The position numbers were made by a program, and so were the translations under genes. From Nocardia sp. CDC159 (lineage in GTDB: Bacteria; Actinomycetota; Actinomycetes; Mycobacteriales; Mycobacteriaceae), in contig NZ_JAMRXH010000005.1 of the NCBI RefSeq assembly GCF_023740735.1, positions 124,001-188,000 on the forward strand: DNA of 64,000 bases, written 5' to 3'. Positions 36,591-44,000 of the stretch are shown piece after piece. The notes below the pieces were generated by a model. The model was not told the origin of the DNA, did no database searches, and saw nothing but the letters and a program-made list of their open reading frames with translations. Positions within the stretch are counted from its first letter, which is position 1. Each line of letters opens with the position of its first letter.

Positions 36591-38819
36591 TCAGGCGTGC
36601 ACCGCCACCGCCTTCTCCCCCGCGTCCACGATCTCGGCGATGCCGTCGGTCGTGACCTCGAGGACGCGGGCCGTGCCGATGTCGAAGTACAGGCCGGACA
36701 CCTTGACGCCGCGTTCGGTGATGGCCTGCTGCACGACCGGGTGGCCGTACAGGGTTTCCAGTTGGACGGCCACGTTGACCATGGCCAGCTGGGCGACCTG
36801 GTCGTAGCCCGCCGCGGCGGCGGCGCGGACCACGGGGTGACCCGCCCGGAAGCGGTTCAGGGTGGGGCGGGCGTGGGCCAGCCACTCGTCCAGACCGGGG
36901 CCGAGGGGGCCGCCGGTCAGCAGCGCCTGCATCGCACCGCAGCCGGAATGGCCACACACCACCACATTTCGCACGTCCAGCTTCTGCAGCGAGAAGGTGA
37001 GCGCGGCCTCGACCGAGTAGTCGGAGCGGTCGGCGGGCACCAGGTTGCCGACGTTGCGGACGGTGAACAGGTCACCGGGGCCGCTGTTGGTGATGACGTT
37101 CGGGACGATGCGGGAGTCGGCGCAGGTCAGGAACAGCGAATGCGGATCCTGCCGGTCGCGCAGCTCGTCCAGGTGCGGCCGTACCACGTGCGCGTGGCTG
37201 CGGTGATAGGCGGCCACGCCGTTCTCGAGCGCGTTCTCGTCGCGTTCGCGCCACGGGCCCAGCACGTCGTCGAGCAGGCCGCGGGCGCGGCCACGCTGCG
37301 GCGGGCCGGCCATGGCGTGCTCCATCCGGGCGGGGCCGATCTCGACGAATTCCACGGTGCCGCCGGTGTTCTCGTGCTGACGCGCCCAGTCGTGGATGGC
37401 CTCGTAGGCGGCGTGATCGAGGAAGTCGACCGTCAGCTCCACCAGCACATCGGTACCCGCGGGCACCTTGGCGAACTGCGCCGACAGCTTGGGCAGGGCC
37501 AGGAAGGTGCAGGTGCCGTCGATGCTGACGATCCAGCGGTCGGTGCCGGTCACCGGACCCGCGACCACCGAAACCTTGACCACGCGCCACAGCAGCAGCA
37601 CGAACGCCAGCGCCAGGCCGATGAGCACGCCCTCGAGCAGGTTGAGGAACACCACGCCGAGCACGGTCACCGCGTAGATCGCCAGATCGCCGGTGCGCCG
37701 CGCGAGCTTGATGTGCCCGATCTTCACCAGCTGCACACCGACCACGATGAGCAGACCGGCCAGCGCCGACTTCGGAATCTGCTGCACCACACCGACCAGC
37801 GCGATGGAGAACACCAGCACCCACACGCCGTGCAGGAATGCCGAGGCCTTCGTCTTGCCGCCCGCGGCGACATTGGTGGAGCTGCGCACGATCACGCCGG
37901 TGACCGGCAGGCCGCCGAGCAGGCCGGAGGTCATATTCGCCGCACCCTGGGCCATCAGCTCGCGGTCGAGGTTGCTGCGCTCGCCGGTGTGCAGCTTGTC
38001 CACCGCCACCGCGCACAGCAGGCTCTCGACGCTGGCGATCAGGGCGATGGTCAGCGCCGCCAGCGCCACCGGACCCCAACCGCCGCTGGGGATTTCGGGC
38101 AGGCCGATGGCGTCGAAGAGCGAGCCGTCGAACTTGATCCGCTCGGGGTCGCCCGGCCACACCAGCGACAGCACCGTGCCGACCAGCACGGCCACCAGCG
38201 GACCCGGGATCAGCTGCACCCGCTTGGGCACATACCGCCAGGCCAGGATGATGCCGATGACCACCACGCCGATGAAGAAGTCGTCACCGTGCAGGCCCAG
38301 CAGCTGTCCCGGTAGCTGGGTCACGTTCTCCCAGGCCGAGCTGCGCGAGGACCCGCCCAGCAGCACGTGGGCCTGCTGCAGTGCGATGGTGATGCCGATA
38401 CCCGCGAGCATGGCGTGCACCACGACCGGTGCGATCGCCAACGCCGCCCGCGCGATCCGGCTCAGACCGAAGATCAACTGGAGCAACCCCGCCGCGACGG
38501 TGATGAAGCAGGTGGTCTTCCACCCGAATTGATGGATGGTCTCGGCGACCACCACGGTCAGGCCCGCGGCCGGACCACTGACCTGCAACGGCGAGCCGCC
38601 GAAGATGCCGACCACGATGCCGCCGACCGCGGCGGCGATCAGCCCGGCGGCGATCGGCGCGTCGGAGGCGACGGCAATACCCAGCGAAAGCGGTAGGGCG
38701 ACAAGGAAAACCACGATGGAGGCGGGCAGATCGTGGCGGGTGATCAAGGACAACCGGTCGGACAGAGATGGCCCCGGCGGTGCGGAGTGGCGTGGCCTCG
38801 TGTCGGTGTCGGTGGACAT
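36591..38819 (-). CDS. SulP anion transporter fused to beta-carbonic anhydrase (copy 1)
   Basis: 742 aa. A SulP membrane domain (residues about 20-420, with PLSLGIAVASDAPIAAGLIA and GLLGGLPVTGVIVRSSTN) is followed by a STAS domain with VDFLDHAAYEAIHDW, then a beta-carbonic anhydrase with zinc ligands in LTCADSRIVPNV and VVCGHSGCGAM. Such fusions (for example M. tuberculosis Rv3273) are thought to import bicarbonate and interconvert it with CO2. Start ATG 38817-38819 follows AAGGAG. It is a paralog of the next gene upstream, with a matching promoter region. Confidence 0.93.
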   Translation of the reverse strand: MSTDTDTRPRHSAPPGPSLSDRLSLITRHDLPASIVVFLVALPLSLGIAVASDAPIAAGLIAAAVGGIVVGIFGGSPLQVSGPAAGLTVVVAETIHQFGWKTTCFITVAAGLLQLIFGLSRIARAALAIAPVVVHAMLAGIGITIALQQAHVLLGGSSRSSAWENVTQLPGQLLGLHGDDFFIGVVVIGIILAWRYVPKRVQLIPGPLVAVLVGTVLSLVWPGDPERIKFDGSLFDAIGLPEIPSGGWGPVALAALTIALIASVESLLCAVAVDKLHTGERSNLDRELMAQGAANMTSGLLGGLPVTGVIVRSSTNVAAGGKTKASAFLHGVWVLVFSIALVGVVQQIPKSALAGLLIVVGVQLVKIGHIKLARRTGDLAIYAVTVLGVVFLNLLEGVLIGLALAFVLLLWRVVKVSVVAGPVTGTDRWIVSIDGTCTFLALPKLSAQFAKVPAGTDVLVELTVDFLDHAAYEAIHDWARQHENTGGTVEFVEIGPARMEHAMAGPPQRGRARGLLDDVLGPWRERDENALENGVAAYHRSHAHVVRPHLDELRDRQDPHSLFLTCADSRIVPNVITNSGPGDLFTVRNVGNLVPADRSDYSVEAALTFSLQKLDVRNVVVCGHSGCGAMQALLTGGPLGPGLDEWLAHARPTLNRFRAGHPVVRAAAAAGYDQVAQLAMVNVAVQLETLYGHPVVQQAITERGVKVSGLYFDIGTARVLEVTTDGIAEIVDAGEKAVAVHA

Positions 38820-38928
38820 ATTTCTCCTTCGCCGGAACAGGTGGGGCTGCCCCGGTGGGTCGAACATGTTCTCCAGGCATCGAGCTCTGCTTGCCGGAAC
38901 GACGCTGTTCCGACAAGCACCCGGAAGT

Positions 38929-38972
38929 GAGGGTCAGATTAATAGTAAAGACTTAGCAAAGCCTGAGGAAAG
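38929..38972 (-). promoter_or_regulatory. SulP promoter module A: three 11-bp-spaced repeats
   Basis: On the plus strand GTAAAG (38945-38950), GCAAAG (38956-38961) and GGAAAG (38967-38972) are spaced exactly 11 bp apart, with GAGGGTCA at 38929-38936. The same arrangement precedes copy 2. On the minus strand this contains TTTCCT, 18 bp, then TACTAT, a possible -35/-10. Conservation between paralogs supports function. Confidence 0.7.
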
Positions 38973-39041
38973 CTTATTTATCGTTGCTTACTTTCGACAC
39001 GCCGAGTGAGTGTCTTCACACGCCGACCAGCGCCGATATAA

Positions 39042-39072
39042 CAACGCCCCGGGAGCTCACCCCGGGGCGTTG
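39042..39072 (-). terminator. Terminator after SulP fusion copy 2
   Basis: CAACGCCCCGGG (39042-39053) pairs with CCCGGGGCGTTG (39061-39072): a 12-bp stem with a 7-nt loop, about 45 nt past the copy 2 stop on the minus strand, followed by a short A/T-rich run. Confidence 0.75.
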
Positions 39073-39117
39073 CCCGACCTGCCGCCGTCCGGCCGTCGCC
39101 CCCGGCCGGACGTCCCC

Positions 39118-41355
39118 CTAGACCGGCAGCGCCGTGACCCGACCGTGCGCGACGCCGGGCCGGGCGGCCAGCGCGACGTCGTCGATCTCGGCGATTCCGT
39201 CGACCCTGATCTCGATGACCCGCGCGGTGGCGATATCGAAGAACAGCCCCGACAGCGCCACCCTGCGCTCCAGCACGGCGCGGCACACCACCGGATGCCG
39301 CGCCAGCGTCTCCAGCTGCACCGCCACATTCACCATGCCCAGCTGATCGATCTCACCGAATCCGCCCGCGGCGGCCGCCACTGCCACCGGATGTCCGCGG
39401 CGGAAGCGCTCCAGCGTGGGCCTGCCGTGCGCGAGCCAGTCGCGAAGCCCGGAATCGGTGACGTCCCCGTGGAACAGCGCGGCCATCGCCCCACAGCCCG
39501 AATGCCCGCACACCACCACCGAGCGCACCCGCAGCTTGTCCAGCGCGTACACCAGGGCCGCCTCGACCGAGGTGTCGCGGCCGTCGGCGGGAATCAGATT
39601 GCCGATGTTTCGCACGGTGAACAGGTCGCCGGGGCCGCTGCTGGTGATCACGTTCGGCACGATCCGGGAATCGGCACAGGTCAAAAACAGCGCGTCCGGA
39701 TTCTGGGCGTCACGCAGTTCACCCAGATGCGGGCGCACGAGATGCGCGTGACTGCGGTGGTAGGCCGCGACACCGGCGACGATCGGATCCACCCGCGCAC
39801 TGCGCCGCCACGGGCCGAGCACCTCGTCGAGCATCCGGCGGGCGTGTCCGCGCGCGGGCGGCCCGGCGGCCAGATCGGCGATGCGCACCGCGCCCATCTC
39901 CACGAATTCCACCGTGCCGCCGCCCATTTCGTGCTGTTTCGCCCATTCGTGCAGCGCGTCGGAGGCGGCGTGATCGAGGAAGTCGACGGTCATCTCGACA
40001 GTCACGGTGGCGGTCGCGGGCACCCGCGCCAGCTCGGCGCTCAGCCGCGGCAGCGCCAGGAATGTGCAGGTGCCGTCGATGGCCACCAGCCACCGACCTG
40101 TACCCGGCACCGGCCGGGCGACGATCACCACCCGCACGACCCGCCACAGCAGCAGCGCGAAGGCGAGCACCAGACCCACCAGCATGCCCAGCAGCAGATT
40201 TCCGAACACCACCACCAGAACGGTCGCGGCATAGACGATCAGATCACCGGTGCGCCGCGCCGAGCGAATGTGGGCCAGTTTGACCAGCCCCATCCCGATG
40301 ACGATGAGCAGTCCGGCCAGCGCCGCCTTGGGGATCTGCTGCACCACACCCACCAGGGCGACGGCGAAGATCAGCACCCACACCCCGTGCAACATGGTCG
40401 AGGCCTTACTGCGCGCCCCCGCCTTGACATTGGTGACGCTGCGCACGATCACCGCCGCGATGGGCAGGCCGCCGAGCAGGCCGCTGGTCATATTCGCCAC
40501 GCCCTGGCCCATCAGCTCGCGATCGAGATCGGTGCGGCGCTCGGGCCGCATGCGGCCCACGGCGACCGCCGAGAGCAGGGTCTCCACGCTGGCGATCAGC
40601 GCGATCGTCACCATGGTCAGCCCGATCGCGACCCAGCCGCCGTGCGGCAGGCTCGGCAGCGCGAGATCGTCGAACAGCGAGCCCTGCAGCGTGATGCGCT
40701 GCACGGTGGTCGGCAGGACCAGCGCGAGTCCGGTCGCCACCACCACCGCGACCAGCGGTGCGGGCACCAGGCGCAGCGCCGCGGGCAGATAGCGCCAGCC
40801 CAGCATGATGGCGATGACCACCCCGCCCAGCACGGCGTCGCCGCCGCTCACCGACATCAGCTGATGCGGCAGCTGCACGATGCTCTCCCACGAGGAGCTC
40901 AGCGATTCACCGCCCAGCAGCACATGCAGCTGCTGCAGCGCGATGACCACACCGATCCCGGCCAGCATGCCGTGCACGACCACCGGCGCGATGGCCAGCG
41001 CGCCGCGGCCCAGCCGCCCGAATCCGAACAGGATCTGCAGCACGCCCGCGCCGACGGTGATGAAACAGGTAGCCGCCCAGCCGAATTGGTGAATGCTCTC
41101 GGCCACCACCACGGTGAGGCTGGCGGTGGGACCACTGACCTGCAGCGCCGAGCCACCGAGCAATCCGGCCACCAACCCCCCGACCGCGGCCGCTATCAAC
41201 CCCGCCGCCACCGGCGCCCCCGCCGCGACGGCGATGCCGATCGATAGCGGCAGGGCGACCAGGAACACCACGATGGAGGCGGGCAGATCGTGGCGTAATA
41301 AGGCGGCGAGACCGGGAAGCGAGGTCCTGCGGGCCGGGTCGGTGTCAATCGACAT
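39118..41355 (-). CDS. SulP anion transporter fused to beta-carbonic anhydrase (copy 2)
   Basis: 745 aa, with the same order as copy 1: SulP membrane domain (PLSIGIAVAAGAPVAAGLIA; GLLGGLPIAAVIVRSVTN), STAS (VDFLDHAASDALHEW) and beta-carbonic anhydrase with LTCADSRIVPNV and VVCGHSGCGAM. It is close enough in length and motif to be a tandem duplicate. Start ATG 41353-41355 has the same AAGGAGAAAT leader as copy 1. Its promoter gap is shared with a divergent double-MerR gene and has a CRP-type site. It probably serves bicarbonate uptake. Confidence 0.93.
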   Translation of the reverse strand: MSIDTDPARRTSLPGLAALLRHDLPASIVVFLVALPLSIGIAVAAGAPVAAGLIAAAVGGLVAGLLGGSALQVSGPTASLTVVVAESIHQFGWAATCFITVGAGVLQILFGFGRLGRGALAIAPVVVHGMLAGIGVVIALQQLHVLLGGESLSSSWESIVQLPHQLMSVSGGDAVLGGVVIAIMLGWRYLPAALRLVPAPLVAVVVATGLALVLPTTVQRITLQGSLFDDLALPSLPHGGWVAIGLTMVTIALIASVETLLSAVAVGRMRPERRTDLDRELMGQGVANMTSGLLGGLPIAAVIVRSVTNVKAGARSKASTMLHGVWVLIFAVALVGVVQQIPKAALAGLLIVIGMGLVKLAHIRSARRTGDLIVYAATVLVVVFGNLLLGMLVGLVLAFALLLWRVVRVVIVARPVPGTGRWLVAIDGTCTFLALPRLSAELARVPATATVTVEMTVDFLDHAASDALHEWAKQHEMGGGTVEFVEMGAVRIADLAAGPPARGHARRMLDEVLGPWRRSARVDPIVAGVAAYHRSHAHLVRPHLGELRDAQNPDALFLTCADSRIVPNVITSSGPGDLFTVRNIGNLIPADGRDTSVEAALVYALDKLRVRSVVVCGHSGCGAMAALFHGDVTDSGLRDWLAHGRPTLERFRRGHPVAVAAAAGGFGEIDQLGMVNVAVQLETLARHPVVCRAVLERRVALSGLFFDIATARVIEIRVDGIAEIDDVALAARPGVAHGRVTALPV

Positions 41356-41460
41356 ATTTCTCCTTCGCCGAACCGGCGGCCGGTTCGGTTCATCGGTGGA
41401 ACATGCACTGGCATCGAAGCGGGCGGAACAGCGGTGGAGCTTCCGAGCACCCCTCGAACG

Positions 41461-41505
41461 GGAGGGTCAAGATCAATCGTAAAGAGTGAGCAAAGATCTT
41501 GGAAA
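41461..41505 (-). promoter_or_regulatory. SulP promoter module B
   Basis: GAGGGTCA (41461-41468), then GTAAAG (41478-41483), GCAAAG (41489-41494) and GGAAAG (41500-41505), again exactly 11 bp apart. On the minus strand TTTCCA, 18 bp, then TACGAT is a possible -35/-10. It matches module A of the paralog. Confidence 0.7.
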
Positions 41506-41541
41506 GCATTTGTAGTAGGATCTGTTCGGAAGCTATCAAAT

Positions 41542-41557
41542 TGTGATCTACATCACA
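41542..41557. promoter_or_regulatory. CRP/GlxR-type site
   Basis: TGTGATCTACATCACA is a perfect TGTGA-N6-TCACA, the cAMP-receptor-protein/GlxR consensus, with one further matched pair outside (TTGTGAT/ATCACAA). It lies between the SulP copy 2 promoter module and the MerR gene. It suggests global carbon control of one or both. Confidence 0.75.
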
Positions 41558-41665
41558 AACCAGCTGATCACCCCGGTCCGACGGACATCGAGCCGCCAAG
41601 GTACCCAACGACTTTGCCGATAATCGCTACATGTCGCAGCAGACCGCACGCTCGAGACAACAGCG

Positions 41666-42376
41666 GTGAGCGAGCCCGCGCAGCAGTGGCGGCCGATCGA
41701 CCTGGCTCGCCTGGCAGGCATCTCCCCGCAACAGATCCGCAACTACGTCGATGCGGGCATCCTGCCGTCGGTCACCCGCACGCCCGCCGGATATCGCCGA
41801 TTCGGGGCCCGACACGCCGCGGCGCTCCAGACCTTTCGCGGCCTGCTCGTGGGGTTCGGCCCGATCGCCGGACGGGAGATCATGCAGGCCGTGCACGCCG
41901 GGGATCTCGATGCCGCGCTGGCCGTCGTGGACGACGCGCACGCCGCGCTGCGCGAGCAACGCCGATCGCTGGATGCCACGGCCGAGGCGCTCGCGGCGCT
42001 GGCGAATCAGAAACCCACCGCAACCCCACGATCGGGGCTGCGCATCGGCGAGGTCGCCACCCGCCTCGGCGTCCGCGCCTCCGCGCTGCGCGTGTGGGAG
42101 GCCGAGGGCCTGCTCACCCCCGGCCGCGAGCCCGGCACCGGCTACCGCGTCTTCGGTCCGGCCGACGTCCGCGATGCCCAGGTCGTGACCGTCCTGCGCC
42201 GCGGCCACCACCGCTTCGACCAGATCCGCCCGATCCTCGACGATCTGCACCGCACCGGCAGCAGCTCCGCCCTGCGCGCGACCCTCGCCCGCCGCCGCAC
42301 CGAGCTGACCGCACGCGCCCGCGCGATGCTGGCGGGCGCCGCCGAATTGCACCGATACCTTTCCGAATACGGCTGA
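41666..42376 (+). CDS. Regulator with two MerR-type DNA-binding domains
   Basis: A 236-aa protein starting at GTG 41666. Two MerR-type winged helices are present: residues about 8-55 (RPIDLARLAGISPQQIRNYV, then GILP ... GYRRFG) and about 125-180 (LRIGEVATRLGVRASALRVW, then GLLTP ... GYRVFG). A helical linker (about 58-115) joins them. Ordinary MerR proteins have one domain and dimerise; a tandem protein could read a pseudo-palindrome as a monomer. It is divergent from SulP copy 2 and a good candidate to regulate it. No metal-binding cysteines are seen. Confidence 0.82.
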   Translation: MSEPAQQWRPIDLARLAGISPQQIRNYVDAGILPSVTRTPAGYRRFGARHAAALQTFRGLLVGFGPIAGREIMQAVHAGDLDAALAVVDDAHAALREQRRSLDATAEALAALANQKPTATPRSGLRIGEVATRLGVRASALRVWEAEGLLTPGREPGTGYRVFGPADVRDAQVVTVLRRGHHRFDQIRPILDDLHRTGSSSALRATLARRRTELTARARAMLAGAAELHRYLSEYG

Positions 42377-42707
42377 GCGCGCTCAACCCGCACACGGCCC
42401 AGCCCGGGGTACCCGAGCAACCGGTTGCAGTGCGTGCAGGCCGAGCGGGTGGCGGGCCGCCAGGGGTCCGACCGCACAACGCCACCAGCATGATCGCCAT
42501 CCAGGCCGAGTCGCCACAACGCCCTGTGCGGCCGCACGGGGCTGCGGCATCCGTTCCGGCCGAATCCGTGCGGGCGGGGGCGTCACCGACATGTACAGCT
42601 CGGCGAATTCGACCAAGTGAGCGGAGCGGTTGTCCACCGCACGCGACCCCGTCCGGCCGCTCCAACGGCTGACCCAGCCTCACCGCTCGGCGCGGCGATC
42701 CGTTCGG
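42377..42707. other. 331-bp gap after the double-MerR gene
   Basis: No intact gene is supported. On the minus strand coding-like fragments appear in different frames, including ACTHCNRLLGYPG (a C-x-x-C ribbon) and MAIMLVALCGRTPG. This may be a decayed small gene or chance. Nothing else seen. Confidence 0.4.
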
Positions 42708-43556
42708 TCAGGCCAGGGTCAGCTCGTAGCGATGGAATCTCGCCGCGATGTCCAGGCCCGCGATCGCCAGGGCCGAACGGGCGATGGCGTCGTCGGCCTC
42801 GTACACCCGCAGCACCAGGACATGCGGCAGTTCGTCGTGCAGTTCGACGATCAGCGCGCCCACCAGCGAGGCGAGTGTGCGGGCATCGCCGATGCGATAC
42901 GAAAAGCCCTCGGTCACATTGATATACGCCTCGCTGCCGACGATGGAGGTGGCGATCGTGGCCACCGGATCACCGGCCGGGCGACCCGGTAGCGCCACGA
43001 CCATGATCTGCCCGAGGGGATCGGCGGACTCCGCCAGCGCCTGCAGCACACAGCCCGGCCGCCCCTCCGCACACAGCTCCGGCGGGATCATCCAGCTGCG
43101 CGGCTCGGCGGTCCACAACCGGGCGTATTCGTCGGTCATCCGCGCGCCGAGGGCGACGGCCGCCAGCCCCTCCGGCCCGACATCGGCGCCCTCCCAGGAC
43201 AGCGATTGCAACCCGGCCACCCGCGCCTGCTGCGCCGCGCCCGCGATCAGCGTCCGGACGACCGACTCCTCCTCCCCCGTGGCGGCCTCGAAATCGTAGT
43301 GTCCCAATCGTATTCGCCGGACATAGCGAGCCGCGTACAGCACCTCCGCCCAGGCGCGGCCGGGCCCGTCGCGGCGCAGCTCCGCCCAGCCCGCCAACTC
43401 CCCGCCGCGGCGCGCGGCGACGATGCCGATCAGGTCCGAGTCGTCGGCGGCCGGGGCGATGTCCTCGAGCTCGGGCTCACCGGCCATCCCGGCGAGCTCG
43501 CAGGCCAGCCGCAACCCCGTCCCCGGGTGTCTGTCCCATTCGAGCGCTAGGTCCAC
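42708..43556 (-). CDS. GNAT-like acetyltransferase in the encapsulin operon
   Basis: 282 aa from GTG 43554-43556. The two halves each look like a GNAT-type fold: the first has LIGIVAARRGGELAGWAELR and ends with ALGARMTDEYARLW; the second has INVTEGFSYRIGDARTLASL and ends AGLDIAARFHRYEL. It is 9 nt after the rhodanese and last in a four-gene operon with a family 2A encapsulin. In other family 2A loci a serine O-acetyltransferase is often present, so this protein might take a similar role, but its sequence is not CysE. Function unproven. Confidence 0.65.
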   Translation of the reverse strand: MDLALEWDRHPGTGLRLACELAGMAGEPELEDIAPAADDSDLIGIVAARRGGELAGWAELRRDGPGRAWAEVLYAARYVRRIRLGHYDFEAATGEEESVVRTLIAGAAQQARVAGLQSLSWEGADVGPEGLAAVALGARMTDEYARLWTAEPRSWMIPPELCAEGRPGCVLQALAESADPLGQIMVVALPGRPAGDPVATIATSIVGSEAYINVTEGFSYRIGDARTLASLVGALIVELHDELPHVLVLRVYEADDAIARSALAIAGLDIAARFHRYELTLA

Positions 43557-43565
43557 ATTCGCACC

Positions 43566-44000
43566 CTAAACCGGAGAGTAACTAAGTGATTGCTCGACAC
43601 GCTCCGGCAGAATACCCCCGAAGACGGCCGCCACGCTGCACTCGACATGCGCCGCCCGTCCGGCCACATCCAGCATGCGCGCAGCGCGCAGCGCGTGATA
43701 GCCGCCGCTCACGCTGGTCACTGCGGGCAGCCCCAGATCGCGCAGCGTCAGCGCGGCGACGGCCGAATCGTCGCCCGACGAACACAGGATCACCCACTCG
43801 ACCTCGGGATGCCGGGCCCAGGACAGCCGGGCGCGGCTGTGCGGGTGCAGCCGCGCCGCGAGGAGTTGCCGCTCGATCGCGAGCGCCCCCATGAGCGCCC
43901 CGTCACGGGTGCGTTCGGCCTGGGAGCGGATGTCGACCAGCCTGCCGCCGCGGGCCAGCGCGCACGGCAACTCCTCCGGGCGAATCGGATCCGTCCTCAC
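43566..44000 (-). CDS. Rhodanese-like sulfurtransferase
   Basis: A 144-aa single rhodanese domain starting at GTG 43998-44000, overlapping the desulfurase stop by 4 nt. GGRLVDIRSQAERTRDG is the conserved rhodanese entry. The active loop is CSSGDDSA, with the Cys expected to carry persulfide. GGYHALRAAR follows. It probably receives or passes on sulfur from the neighbouring encapsulated cysteine desulfurase; rhodaneses are known neighbours of family 2A encapsulins. Confidence 0.88.
   Translation of the reverse strand: MRTDPIRPEELPCALARGGRLVDIRSQAERTRDGALMGALAIERQLLAARLHPHSRARLSWARHPEVEWVILCSSGDDSAVAALTLRDLGLPAVTSVSGGYHALRAARMLDVAGRAAHVECSVAAVFGGILPERVEQSLSYSPV

Larger units (their letters stand above)
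38820..39117. other. Gap between the two SulP fusions
   Basis: It holds the leader and promoter module of copy 1 (38929-38972) and the terminator of copy 2. The copy 1 leader includes short inverted repeats such as CGGAAC-GACGCT-GTTCCG. No ORF is supported. Confidence 0.7.
41356..41665. other. 310-bp divergent gap, SulP copy 2 / double-MerR
   Basis: It contains the copy 2 leader with the hairpin-forming CCGAACCGG-CGG-CCGGTTCGG element, promoter module B and a CRP-type site. No ORF is supported. It is the likely control region for both genes. Confidence 0.7.

Noticed and set aside
36597..41247. Very long plus-strand frames opposite the two SulP-carbonic anhydrase genes
   Set aside because: His/Arg/Gln-rich antisense shadows of strongly recognised genes.
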